A DNA stretch of 64,000 nucleotides from Hexactinellida sp. DTS-2022 (lineage: Eukaryota > Porifera > Hexactinellida): contig JAPNXP010000003.1 in NCBI GenBank assembly GCA_028753945.1, positions 1,984,001 to 2,048,000 of the forward strand, given 5' to 3'. Below are positions 48,650-60,729 of the stretch, one piece after another (position 1 is the stretch's first letter; every line of letters starts with the position of its first letter). A program made the position numbers and the translations under genes. The notes beneath the pieces were generated by a model. The model was not told the DNA's origin. It worked only from the letters and a program-made list of their open reading frames with translations, and ran no database searches.

Positions 48650-51189
48650 ATGAATTCTACTGAATTTGGAGAAATTGTCAAGTTCCTTGAAAGTGGTTGC
48701 TTTCCTGAAAAATTGAAACCTTCCGCTCAAGGACAATGGAATTTCAAGAGAAGGGCAGGAAATTATACCCGTTCCGAATCTAGACACCTGTATAAAGTAA
48801 GTTGATCCTCCTCAATATAATATCCACATTATAATGCACCTATCAATTATAGCCCCAATTCTCCCCAGTCTTGGGCAACTATGATTATCATAGTGTAAAA
48901 TTGGAATGGAAAAAGAATTGATTTTTGCAATAATTTAGTAGAAACACTTCAAAATTGTTTATTGTTTACAATCCATTAATCTTTTATTAGAAAATCGTTC
49001 AGAATGGAAACGAGTTGAGGTTTCAAGTTCCTATTCGAGAAGATATTAGTCAAGTTTATGAACAATATCACGATTCACTTGGTCACCCTGGGATAAATTC
49101 CACTCAACAAGCAATCAAGCAGAGATACACTTGGCCCGGGATGTATGTGGTAAATTATGTAAGTAATTTTGATGAATTACGATTTTACATCTTGTTTATT
49201 AATTAACTCGAAAACATCATTAACTTCGCAGCAATTGTTGAAAATCCTCATGATATGTTATTATAGGTGAAATCTTGTAACATTTGTCAACAAACAGCTG
49301 TGCTACCACCTAATCCTCAAAAGAAGCTGCAACCTATTCCACCTCCAAATGTTCCATGGAAACATATAGGGATGGATCTAATATGCGATCTCCCTGAAAC
49401 ATCAGATGGCTACAAACACATTCTTGTTACTGTGTGTTACCTTTCTAAGTACGTCGTCGCTCGAGCACTCAAAAATAAAACAACTATTGAGGTTCTAGTT
49501 CAATTGGAAGATATCTACCTCGAGCTAGGATTACCCGATATCATTCAATACGACCAAAGGAAGGAATTTACATCTAAGGTACTTATGCTAAATTAATTAG
49601 AATTATATACAATAATATCTTTGTACTACATTTAGTAAAGTTCTACTACCTAACTGACATATTTGTATAATTATCATATTCCTAGATATTTCAGGAGTTC
49701 CATCACAAATTGAATGTTCAAAATCGCAGTACTCGAGCATACCACCCAATGGCGAATGGATTGGTTGAGGCTCATAACAAATACTGAAAAAGTAAGATTT
49801 TTAGCATTTTAAATAATTAGTTTCGAGATTTATCTTTAATTGTAATACAGTGGAATCCGCTTAATTGATAGGGAGACGGATTAACAACGGGTATTCTGCT
49901 TAATCGGTACAAATATTTAGAACGGATTCTTATCTTTGAATTATCTTCGTTAATTGGGACTCAACATCTTAACTGGGAGAAAAAGTATGCTCCCGAGGTG
50001 TCCCAGTTAAGCAGCTTCCACTGCAATACTAATTATTTCCCTAGTACAGGTGTGTGCAACCTCTCTTAACACTGGGCCGCATTGTGCTTCTCAGATCTGT
50101 TCACGGGCCGCGATTCGGATAGTTTTCGAATCTTCAGATTTAGATTAGAAGAAAACATTGTTTAAATTTTGAATAATTAGAATGATTAAGTGTTTAGACT
50201 AAGAGAAATATTTTCACAAGGTCACATATGTGTTCCTTAGTGTGAGATCTGTGATTGTTAGGATTACTTCGCGGGCCGCAGCACAGAGCGTTGCGGGCCA
50301 CATATGGCCCGCGGGCCGCAGGTTGCACACCCCTGCCCTAGTAAGTTGAACAAGATGCACATTCAGTGTGGAAAGGATTGGACTCAACTTCTAAAATCCG
50401 CTGTGCTTTGCATGAACTCAACGTTCAAAAAGTCTCATGGCACTACACCATTCAGAATTATGTGGGGTAGAGATTCTCGGTATGAAGAACTTGTCCCATT
50501 CGTCAGCAGTGTATCAGTGTCTGCAGAGGAGGATGTTGATGAAGAAGAAGCTATCTTTTCTCTATGCGACTTTCTTGCTGAAAAAGATGAAGAAGACATT
50601 TTCTCTCCCCCAACTGAACACCCAGATGATTCCATTGCTGCACTGACGGAATATCGTGATACCACGTGCAAACTTGCTGGTGAAAATATTATGATTAAGC
50701 AACTGAAGCAAAAGAGGCAGTATGATAAATAAAGTGACTCAAAATAGGTTTGTTAGCAAGCACTAATTGCTTCTTTTACGTATGTAATATAGGGAATTTC
50801 TGTGGAAAATGTTTCAAAATTTATTCATTTGATTGTAATAATTTGGCTTGTTCATTCACCCAGTATCTGAAATGTAGTACGGAAAATAGATACATTCGAT
50901 CAATTTCGATCAAAGTACAATACTAAATTTAGTTCACTGCTTGGTGTTAATTAACTTGACTTGATTGTAATTATATAGATCTGAGATACACGAGGGTGAT
51001 GAAATTCTGTATACTAACATGCCCAAATTAAAGAAAATGCCTAATACTAAGCAACAGGAGAAATATATCGGTCCATTTACTGTCTCGCGGCTAACAGATA
51101 GCCATGCCTTCATTCCAAATACCAAAGGATTGAAAAAGGACAAGAAAATTCCGATCGATCTAGTTCGAGCAGTGACCTACGTAATATAA
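48650..51189 (+). CDS. Six-exon integrase-like gene (DD35E), ~440 aa, one in-frame TGA
   Basis: Exons 48650-48796, 48991-49158, 49267-49578, 49686-49792, 50342-50719 and 50979-51189 all have GT-AG borders and keep one frame. The protein has an N-terminal stretch (MNSTEFGEIVKFLESGCFPE), an H2C2 zinc-binding domain (YHDSLGHPG ... CNICQQ) and an integrase core. The core triad is Asp in IGMDLIC, Asp in IQYDQRKEF and Glu in NGLVEAHNK, with 35 residues between the second Asp and the Glu. A C-terminal domain follows (IHEGDEILYTNMPK, YIGPFTVSRL). This is the arrangement of Gypsy/Ginger-derived genes such as GIN1 and KRBA2. No protease, RT or LTR is nearby. A TGA at 49786-49788, just after the core, is the only defect. 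It may be a Ginger-type transposon gene or a once-domesticated integrase now decaying. Confidence 0.8.
49848..50023. mobile_element. pogo-type MITE in integrase intron 4
   Basis: Ends CAGTGGAATCCGCTTAATTG and inverted CAGTTAAGCAGCTTCCACTG. TA on the left, CA on the right. It is 176 bp. Confidence 0.85.
50047..50335. mobile_element. hAT MITE at the intron 4 splice acceptor
   Basis: Ends CAGGTGTGTGCAACCT and inverted AGGTTGCACACCCCTG, with GC-rich GGGCCGC repeats inside. Exact 8-bp duplication ccctagta at 50039-50046 and 50336-50343. The duplicated sequence contains the acceptor AG, so exon 5 still begins directly after a ccctag. Confidence 0.95.
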
Positions 51190-51219
51190 GGCCATGACAC
51201 AGGATGTTAAATTTGGACT

Positions 51220-52357
51220 GTTGTATGACAGTTTTACTACCATGACAGACTTACTACCTCTATTACTAGTACCATGGATGTTCTCTATCCATGACAGATT
51301 TACTACCTTACATGACAGAATTACTACCCTTTGATCATGACTTGACTATTACTATGCACTTTTAATGGCTTCTTTCTTTCTTCTACTTGACTAAATACAG
51401 ACAGCATGTATTCAATATAGGAAATATTTACTTGTATCTTTAAAAAAAATTATTGAATTTGACTTGCTCAATTATCTATATAATTGACATTTCCACATCC
51501 GCCTTCCCCGTATTCATTATTCACTAGGTAAATTATTATGTATAGCATTGTGAACGGTATAGCAAATAGATAATTATTCTAACATCGGAGATAGGAACTA
51601 TTAATGGATTTAACAATACATAACCTATGGGAAATCTGAGAATATATTAGCTGTCAAAAACCGTATCGCTCTACTCAATAATAATTGCATCACTGAAGCT
51701 GTCTGCGTAAAAAGTTGTAGTACGACTATGTATCATGTCAATAACTTCACCACGTTGATAGCCTGAGGCACGCACTTTAAAATTTCGTCTCGCGAATTTT
51801 GTTGAGTTCAATAAATCGCTCGGCAAAATAACATGGGAAAGAAAATTCACAAGCTTTGAATATTCAGAGATATTCATTATTGTATGTGATTTCTTGAATC
51901 AAGACTATAATTTGTGTACTTTCTTAAATCGATGAGTAGAATAGATAATATAAATGAATTACCATTTCCTAATATTTTGAATACCTGCTGTTCATAGGCG
52001 TCGTAAATGCAAAGGTCAATCCTTCGGGCCGCCCGGATATTCCGGGTAAAGTCCGGGTATAGCATTAGTAGCATAGGGGCAACCCTTCCGGGCCGCCCGG
52101 ACATTTCCGGGCACCCGGGCGGGTTACGACGCCTATGCTGCTGTTTGTATTTAGTCAAGTAGAAGAAAGAAAGAAGCCAATAAAAGTGCATAGTAATAGT
52201 CAAGTAGAACTAAGAGTTGCGTGATGAGTACTCAAGTCAAGATCAAAGGGTAGTAATTCTGTCATATAAGGTAGTAAATCTGTCATAGATAGAGAACATC
52301 CATGGTACTAGTAATAGAGGTAGTAAGTCTGTCATGGTAGTAAAACTGTCATACAAC
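51220..52357. mobile_element. 1.1-kb inverted-repeat element nested in the left TIR of E
   Basis: Arms of about 200 bases begin GTTGTATGACAG and contain repeated ATGACAG.TTTACTACC motifs. GGACT flanks both sides. It is non-coding and hosts the 145-bp MITE at 51993-52137. Confidence 0.85.
51993..52137. mobile_element. GC-rich 145-bp MITE, copy 1 (intact)
   Basis: TIRs CATAGGCGTCGTAA and TTACGACGCCTATG, exact 8-bp duplication ctgctgtt at 51985-51992 and 52138-52145. The interior is rich in CCCGG/CCGGG repeats. A damaged copy lies at 27014. Confidence 0.95.
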
Positions 52358-52724
52358 AGGACTAAGGATATGTTACCAGGCCGACCCTATATTGAACAAA
52401 GATTGGATGTAATATTTTTTGTTGTTGAATGTCTTGTTATGGGTTTATAAAAAATGCTTGTTAATTACCTTTTTGAGTAACCATAATGTGCTAGAATAAT
52501 TTCTATCAATGTCTTTGCATTATGTCTACTGTCACATTTTTATATTGTTTACTATATATTGTGTTACTATCACAATTATTTTACGCACATATTCCCTACC
52601 ATGCTCCACAATTTATTTATTATGATTGTACAAATATAATGTTTTTTCAAGATCTTTTAATCCATTACTCTTGCTTGTAGTTTATTATTCTCTTGCCAAC
52701 TTATTAGCTAATCAATATTATATT

Positions 52725-55621
52725 ATGCCTAACAAATGTTCAGTGCCGGGTTGTACAAGCAATTACAGATTCGCCCATGTTCCTAGTCCACCCCATGTTC
52801 CTGTATTTACACCACCTACGAGTCCTCCAGAGCGTGTACATGTATGGCTACGAGCGATTCATCGTGAAAACATTTCTGACTTAAAGAATGTATTTGTTTG
52901 TGTAAAGCATTTTCGTGAAGAAGATATCATTAGAAATTATAACGTCTTGCAGTCTGACGGTACCTATCGTGGTATACCTCGTAAAAAATGCAAATTATCT
53001 GACGATGCGGTACCATGCATTTATCCTAACTGTCCATCTTACCTTACTTCAATTCAAACAAAACCAGTTCGTTATTCTCGCGATGAGAAAGAGGCTGAAT
53101 TATTTGAAAAAGCGATCAGACAGAGTCTAGATCAACACGTTACAGATAAAGTAGCTTATACAATCGACTCATATGAGCAACTTATAGAAAAAATCAATTT
53201 ACTTCCTCTTCCTGAGGATTGGATACAGTGGAATTCTAACTCGAACTATGTACATTTTCTTATGCCAACATACTTCAATGAACAATTGGAACTAAATTCT
53301 TCGATAACAATTGATTCTTCACTCTACGTTAGGGCTAAACGTGGTAGCGTTACTGTTTCTCTTAGCGTCAATACCATCTGCGACACCAGACAAATCGAAC
53401 TCCTCAACGAAATAACAAGTTTTAAATTAACAACAGCGGAAGATCCGATTACAAATCAGTTGGATACATATGTCCATGAAGCAGCAGCTCAAATAAAATT
53501 AGCTATAGCCGAATGTGATTATTCAGACCAAGATTCAAAGAGTTTTAGTGGAAATACTTCATACAATCTTAACATGATTCAACAGAGACTGCAATTTATC
53601 CTCTGTCAAGTTGAAAATTCCCTCCGTTTCAAGAATCGTCGGCGATACAACATCATTACACAAGTTGTTGCTTTAAAGGTACACCTCATCTCTCCAGCTT
53701 GTTATAGTTATCTTCAATCGCTCGAGTGCCTTTGTTTACCGAATCAAAGGAATATATTAAAATTGTGTTCCAATATTGGCTTAGAGAGTGAATTTTCAAG
53801 TTATCTCGAAAAGTTACTTCTAATTTCACATCTCTTCAACGCAATGTTATCATCCACATGGATGAAATCCATATCAAATCAGACATCTCATACAAAGGGG
53901 GGAAAATCATTGGTTCTACGCTTAATTCAAACGAGCCCACCAAAACTGTTCTTGCTGTAATGGTATCCAGTTTGTATCGAAAATGGTCAGAAATTGTACG
54001 TCTGTTACCTTGTTCTAGCACCTCAGCAATTGAACTAAAGCCTATAATTACACAACTAATTGGCGATATAGAAAATTGTGGATTGTCCGTCCATGTTATC
54101 TGCACTGATAACTATCCTTTGAATGTTAGTCTCTTCAAATTATTTTCACCAGATCAAAAGACATTAACACCAGAAGTTATACACCCTTGTGATCCATATC
54201 GGCCATTGTTCTTGGTATTCGATTTTGTACATATTCTAAAAACCATTCGGAACAATTGGCTCAATCTTAAAGACTATCAGCGAACATTTGTGTTTCCCAG
54301 ATTCGAAGATTTCAGTGTTCTTAATACAGCTTCGTTTGAAGACATCCGCATGTTATACAAAACTAAACAACATTCTGTAGTTAAGCTCGCTCCTCGACTA
54401 ACTGCTAAATCGTGTTACCCTACAAATTTTTAGAGACAAAATGTAAATCTTGCCTTAAAAATTTTTGATGAGTCTACAGTTGGTGCTCTTTCTGTATTTT
54501 CGAATTCTCGTTCAACTATCAAATCACACACAACAGAATTTTTTTCCCTCATCCTTAATATTTGGAAAGTATTCAACGTCAATGTTCCAAATAAAGACAT
54601 ACGATTAAATGATGAATATTCAAAACAACTTGGACATAACGATTTTCGTTTTTTCTTTCTTTCCAAAGTAGTGGATTGGTTAGACTGTTGGTCATCAAGA
54701 TCAGAGAAAAATGGGAAATTATCAGCACAAACCTTCACTTCTTTTAAGCATTCTTGTATGGCACTTCCTAAAATCGTTAATTTTCTCACTGAGAATAGAC
54801 AGTTTCAATACGTGTTAAGCTCTCGATTACAGAATGATCCTCTCGAACATCATTTTGGGCTCTATCGCATGATGTCTGGCGCTCAATACCACATCAGTTA
54901 CTGTCAAATTCTGGAGTCTGAAAGAAGATTGAAATTGTCACATGTATTAAAATTGTTTTCCCAAAGTACAGAGACAGACACAAGTGATTGTAATTCACTA
55001 AAAGATTTTCTCGCGAATTTTTCAGGACAGACCACTGGACCCGGATACGAGTTAAATTTCTCCTTTGCTTTAGAAGATTACATGGTCGAAATGGATGACC
55101 TTTCTCGAATTGTTTTGAAAGACGAAATTTTACAGTCCCCTGTGTTCATCGCAGGCTATGCTGTTCATTCCTATATGAAATCGACTTCAAAATGTCAAGT
55201 ATGTTAAAAATTTCTTACAGAAGATAAAGATATGCTTTTTGATAACCCGAAATTTCAATTAATCAATGTAATAGACCGCGGATCCCTCAAATGGCCATCT
55301 AATATAGTTGTGGATTCCATTGTTATGGTTTGGAGATGCTTTTCAATAATAGAACAGAATGAACCTCTCTTGAAACTGTTTTCAACAGGTCCTTCACGGG
55401 AAATCCTAGTCCAACTATCCCTTACACTAATTGAACTAGACAGTAATGAAGAATGGAGAAGAAGCTGTCAAAATTGCAATACATTTGGTTGGGATATTCT
55501 AAGTAAACTGATAACAGTCACCAACAACTGTATTATTGCTAACAAAGTGAAAAACGTAAATTCAGTATTGTTGTCAAGAAGCGAAAATTGTAGGAAATTA
55601 AAGAAGTTCAAATTGAGTTAA
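52725..55621 (+). pseudogene. P-like THAP transposase, copy E
   Basis: The ATG at 52725 gives MPNKCSVPGCTSNY, with VFVCVKHFREED and DAVPCIYPNCPSYL completing THAP. Then come the linker (YEQLIEKINLLPLPEDW, DTRQIELLNEI), KNRRRYNIITQ without an intron, and YLQSLECL. The reading frame shifts near 53815 inside LEK/VTSNFTSLQRNV. The core has the first Asp in HMDEIHIKSDISYKGG, the second in ICTDNYPLNVSLFK and the catalytic Glu in LQNDPLEHHFGLYR. Stops at 54431 (TAG for the Glu of FERQNV) and 55205 (TAA for an expected Leu) break it. The C-terminus runs to NNCIIANKV and beyond. It is full length but inactive. Confidence 0.9.
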
Positions 55622-56044
55622 AATAGTATATAATAATTCTCTGTTCTAATAATCCTTTCCTAGTTCATTGTGTTACGTATAGAACATGCAACTGTACATG
55701 CGTATATCTGTTTTAATACTTTACGCTTCATAAAGAAGCTACATTATGAGGATAACCAATCAAATAAACTATTTGAATTGATTTTGTGCTTTTTAAATCC
55801 GGCCTGGTGACATATCCATAGTCCAAATTTCACATCCTGTGCCATGGCCTTATATTACGTAGGTCACGATATGATAATACACTCATTATCTCAAAGGTTA
55901 TTGAATTTAGGCCTATAAAATGCGCCAACTGTCTGAAATTACTGTCGAACTAACGCCCACTGTCTGAAATTACTGTCGAACTATTGCCAAATGTCCAAAT
56001 TCGAACTAATGACAACTGTCCAAATTCGAACTAATGCATGCGCC

Positions 56045-57383
56045 CCGGTTGTATCAACTCAATTTGAGTTGGCAGAATCAAATCATTTTCTTGAATGAGT
56101 TGAATGCAGTGATGCTCGCGAGCGCAAACCGGGTACGGGAGCGGGAGTATGGAGCTTAGTAGCGAGCGGGAGCGCTAAACTCCCGTTCCCACTCGCGCTA
56201 TAGACAAAAGCATCTGTGGTTACCTTTTCTACCATTTCGAATGAATACCTCATTTATACTTTCTTTCGCGAGTCCCCGACTCGCAAAATTCATTGGACAC
56301 ATATTTCCTACAACAAGATCTTTCTTAACTCTAGAATATATATGAGAAAAGAACAATTAGTTTATACTAAAAGTGAGTACCTATAAATCAATCTATTCTC
56401 CAGAGTTGTGTTCGCCAAACGATTCCTGTGTTTATCAGTGAGAAGTTTACATTGACTGAAAAGTCGTTCAACTTCACTATTCGTGGCATGGTGGGCCATA
56501 GTTATACCCATCCAGACTTATACTCACCAATGCTTTTGTATTCTTCATTCTCTCTTTGATATCATCCTTCTTTAGTGTGGATTTCTCGGCTATTGTACGT
56601 ACAACTGTAGCCCTACCCGGTAGTGTAGGGATACAACCGGTCGTGTGTACTATAGCGCCAACCTCTTGAACCACTGTGTTGACGAAAACAGACGATAACG
56701 CAGAAAGGGGGAGGGATTTGCGTACTAGAGCTTGGATGACAAAATCTTTGAAGTGTATTTGCTCGGGATCCCTTAATTTCAATTTGGGTGGCTGTTTGTT
56801 TGTTTTGAAATGGGAGGCCATCACGCACTTGCTTTGAAGTTGATGCAGTGATTTCAAACTTATTTCTTCTCCCATAATCCACGATAGCGGACATCAGATG
56901 CTTGGATATAATGTGGCGAGTCACATTTGAATAGCTTTACCGTCGTACTGGAATGTCCAACTACATCCTGTCGTTTGGTAGAAGCATTTGCCTTTGATTA
57001 CGAAATTGTTGAACAAGTCTTTGTGACTAGCACCTATGTGTATTCAATTGGGGTTGATTTTATTGGAAGACATAAAAAACAAATTGAACATAAAGGAATA
57101 ATTTAATACGCAATAAAAATTTGCACCAAATAAGATGTCCTATTAAAATTAAGTAAAATGAACAGAACGTATTCACGAGCGGGAGCGGGAACGCTACAAA
57201 AAACCGGGAGCGCGAGCGGGAGCGGGAAAACTTGAGGTAGCAAGAGAGGGAGAGGGAGCGAGAGCGCATTGATAGCGCTCTAAAGTCAACACTGGTTGAA
57301 TGAGTTGGTGAAGGAAATTTGAATGAGTTGGTAGACAAAAAATGAGTTGTTTTGCCAACTCAAAATGAGTTGATACAACCCTG
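56045..57383. mobile_element. Internally deleted hAT element
   Basis: Ends GGTTGTATCAACTC and inverted GAGTTGATACAACC, bordered by CC/CTG and C-rich flanks. Subterminal regions on both sides are crowded with GAGCGGGAGCG-type motifs (56110-56200 and 57175-57275), as expected for transposase-binding repeats. It encodes the two ends of a hAT transposase with the middle missing. Confidence 0.8.
56395..57020 (-). pseudogene. hAT transposase, middle deleted
   Basis: The N-terminal part has a finger-like KGKCFYQTTGCSWTF segment, followed by the ORF 56477-56875 containing FVIQALVRKSLPLSALSSVF, GCIPTLPGRATVVRTI and ALVSISLDGY, the last holding the first catalytic Asp. The sequence then jumps directly to the C-terminal dimerisation block HATNSEVERLFSQCKLLTDK and RNRLANTTLENRL in another frame. 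An intact hAT has about 400 residues between these blocks. This product could at most bind DNA or dimerise. Confidence 0.8.
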
Positions 57384-58938
57384 GCCCCATTATGCATTAT
57401 ATAGTGATAACTTAAACCCTTCTAATGTGTAATTGAGGAAGATATAGTCAATAATTCATTGAAAAATATCATCAATATATATTCAAGTAATAGATAAAAA
57501 ATACAATATATACATATACGGTACATATACATATACATATATAACAGGATTTGCAATGCAAATCAGTGGAAATGTACTACCGGTATATATGCACTTTTCG
57601 GTGTTCCTTATAAGAAACTGATAAATCACTATAGAACATCTCTATAGATTCTCTGAATAATTCTAAGTAACCTCTGAAAATCATCTGGATAAAAATAGCG
57701 AAGAATTTATTCATTCAAGTGCATATTGAATTGTTTTGTCTAGGTATGGATTCTTTTAATATACGTACAGTTATTCGCGTCTATTCAATATAACATAGGC
57801 AGTGTCAAGCAATTACTTAGTTTCTAATTGTTCTAGAATGTTCTCTAGCTCAATTCAACTATATAAAGGCCTAATCTTTCGACTCAGTTTCCAACAACAT
57901 GTGATTTCGAAATTCCATCAACGAATATGAAGGGGAGAGCGTCTAAAGGTAAGGATTTTTGATTGTTTATTTTATTTTGAGATTGTTTCTCTCTTATTAG
58001 TAGAAGTTTGGTGACTTATCGGAATTTTCTGGAATGTTCTGGAATGTTTCATCATCCAAAATATTCCGACTGATCACCCACGTAGTGTGAAAAGTAAACA
58101 ATAGATAAAAAAATGCTCTCTATTCCCCCAAAGCTAATACTTAGTACTAACTATATCGACATTAACATCGCATTGATAATAACCCAAATTTCAGATCCGT
58201 TCGTGTTTATACTCAAATTTCAATTAATCTTAATGTAAATGATATGTCATTTAGTTCCAAATTCACATACCTTGCTGTAACTCGGAAAGTATATAAGCTA
58301 GAGAGTCAAACTTTGTCTTAAACAATAGATAATTGGAAGGGGTATTAATAGAAAAACTAACAGTTCGAAGTAGTGTTTAGATTTCCAGGGGATACTTAGT
58401 CTTGATTTCGTCACACTCCGTGACATTAGCCCCCTATCTCCGCCTGATAATTTTATTGAGATATCCTCGATCAAAGTTTACCCCCCCGGACCGAAAGATC
58501 GATGGAATATATGACATTTTCCGGACGCATGTTTCGATCGAAAATTGGCAACCAGGGATATCATAGAGTTTCAAAATGTGTTGAATGGTAAATTTTATTT
58601 TGGAAAATGACACTTTGAGACCTTGGAACAATAAATTGCACATGCCCATATATGGCGCAAGGTAATATGACGAATTGTGGGCGAAAATGGTTATTTTCAG
58701 AGTTACAGTATTTTGATGTATTAGTTGTGTATAGTATATCATGGATTGCATACAAAATGCCGTTGAGAGCTAAGCTCTAGCTCAACGGAATCAAAAGTTA
58801 GAAAACAGTTTTTAGTTTCTGTTATGACCATATATGGGAGACAAACGCGCATATTGTCAATTTTGGAGATACAACATTTTTGAGTATTATTGGGGTATAG
58901 TAATTCGATAATTTATATTCTAAAACTGTCGAGATCTG
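57384..58938. other. Gene-less stretch
   Basis: AT-rich with CATATA microsatellite near 57515-57545. No recognisable exon or TIR pair. Confidence 0.45.
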
Positions 58939-59264
58939 TGGCCGTATTCACTAAGAAGTTAAGCACTAAGTTTGAACTTAAGTCTTAAGTTCGAACTTAA
59001 GTCTTAAGTTCAAACTTAGTTAAGTTCGAACTTAAGTCGTATTCACTAAGAGTTAAGTTCAAACTTAAGTTCAAACTTAGTTAAGTTTGAACTTAAGTAT
59101 GAACTTTTTTACTTTTAATTTTATTTCACTCAATTTCTATTCTCTTGGAGTTTGGAATCGGCCTCAAATAATAATATAGTTAAATATACCTAAATATTTA
59201 CATAAATATTTGTTGGCTACAATGTTTTGTGAATCTCTTATTTATTAAAGAATGGCTACATAAT

Positions 59265-59405
59265 ATGGCTATAGTTTGGAAGCAACCAATGCTGGACGAT
59301 TCGCCTATTGACCAACTTATGGATGAACCAATTGTAATCGAAGAATTGGGACACTGGGCTGCTAAGCATTACAGAGATCAATTTGCTATTCATAATTTTG
59401 ATTGA
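59265..59405 (+). pseudogene. Possible Harbinger transposase last-exon stub
   Basis: A 46-codon frame (PIVIEELGHWAAKHYRDQF, ends NFD). Position and the terminal RD.F pattern suggest the C-terminus of a HARBI1-like nuclease. The evidence is weak. Confidence 0.3.
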
Positions 59406-59682
59406 ATTTATATATTTAAATGAAGATAATTAGTTGAAATATATTTAATTAATTCAAAAAAGAAATATACTACTCTGGTATGTAGACAAGTACTTCCTAA
59501 GAACATTTAGAGGAGTGTCTACGTTCTCTATATATGAAACAGTTAAGTTCTCTATTCATATACAAAGTAGCTTTGATGCCAAAATAACAAATGCATATAA
59601 TTCCATTGAAGATTAATTTTCATGATCAATGTTTTTTCTCCCATTTGTATAAATTGCAGTTGAACAAAACCAATTCTAAACG

Positions 59683-60423
59683 GAATGGAAAAATCCAGGA
59701 AGATAAATTGGACTAAGGAAGAAGAGTGCGCGCTCATTGGTGAAATTGAATCTGCTGGCGACTTATTGAGAGGTTCAGGAAACAGCGCTGACCTCAATAA
59801 GAAGAAGAAGGAACTGTGAAAACCATTACATGCAAAGTCAACGCTGTATATGGAAATAATAGAGTGGTAGAAGACTTAAGAAAGAAATGGAATAACTTGA
59901 AGTTAGCTTCCAAGTCAAAAGTTGATGCTAGCTTTAGGGAATCTAGAATAACCGGAGGGGGCTCAAACTCCGCTGGGATTGTCGAAGACGAAGATATATT
60001 AATTTTAGCTGCAGATAGGAGTATAAATAACTCTGATAGAATTAGAGAGATGTTTGAGAACACCCCAGCTTTTATCGGAATCTCAGGTGCTGTCGATAAT
60101 TTCGTACCACCAGCAACAGCAACCAGCAGCGAACAGATTCCTCAGGTACTGTAGACGATACGTCAATTTTGTATGCTCCCGAAGAACCCAACATTAACGT
60201 TAATCGTAATGGGAAGAGAAGTAGGAAGCGAAGACGTGATCCAACAAATTATCTACATACAACGGAGTCCCAGCAGCAGCCGGAAATGAAGGTAGCGGAC
60301 TTACTCCCTTTACAGCAGGAAGTGCTGCTACAACAGATGGCTGTATTCGCAGCACAACTTAAGCTAATTGAAGAGCAGAGGGAGTACTACAGGCTGAAAC
60401 GTCAGAAGCTGTTAGAAAAATAA
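59683..60423 (+). pseudogene. Harbinger SANT/Myb-like DNA-binding protein, two lesions
   Basis: MEKSRKINWTKEEECALIGE begins a Myb/SANT-like fold. After an in-frame TGA at 59817-59819, in the usual position of a Trp, it continues with KTITCKVNAVYGN and VEDLRKKWNNLK, completing the helix-turn-helix. A frameshift near 60146 precedes a C-terminal Gln/Glu/Lys-rich helix (LKLIEEQREYYRLKRQKLLE). Harbinger elements encode such a protein to bind TIRs and import the nuclease. Confidence 0.8.
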
Positions 60424-60729
60424 TTAAATTAGTTACTAGCTAGACTAGATAGTGTGCAGAAATATAACGATTTACTTGTATTATGTCTACCAAATTAGAG
60501 AGTAGCATAAAAGTATACTATTATTATTACGAATCCGAAGAAATTCTTAATTTAGTCTAATACTAAATTACTTAAGCAACCTCCCTAGCTTTCTTAAAGT
60601 TCGTACTTAAGTTCGAACTTAAGTACGAACTAAAATCTTAGTGAATACCAATCTTAGTGAATACGACTTAAGTCCGAACTTAGTACTTAAGTCTTAAGTT
60701 CGAACTTAACTTCTTAGTGAATACGGCCC

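Larger units (their letters stand above)
51172..55867 (+). mobile_element. P-like transposon E with ~70-bp TIRs
   Basis: Ends GTGACCTACGTAATATAAGG on both sides. The match continues through CACAGGATG, AAATTTGGACT and, after the nested insertion on the left, GGATATG(T)ACCAGGCC. It encloses transposase copy E. No matching target duplication is visible (left flank ttcgagca, right flank gatatgat). The TIR shares the CTACGTNA core with the TIR of D. Confidence 0.87.
58939..60729. mobile_element. PIF/Harbinger-type element
   Basis: Ends GGCCGTATTCACTAAGAAGT and the inverted equivalent, with CTG on both sides as a possible 3-bp duplication. Subterminal regions repeat CTTAAGTTCGAACTTAAG many times. 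It is 1.8 kb and carries a SANT/Myb ORF but only a stub of a possible transposase. Confidence 0.87.

Noticed and set aside
49786-49788. TGA as selenocysteine in the integrase gene
   Set aside because: There is no family precedent and no SECIS structure was noticed. A plain nonsense mutation is simpler.
55196-55230. A 22-base GT-AG intron removing the stop in copy E
   Set aside because: Too short for a spliceosomal intron, and a single TTA-to-TAA change relative to fragment B' explains the stop.
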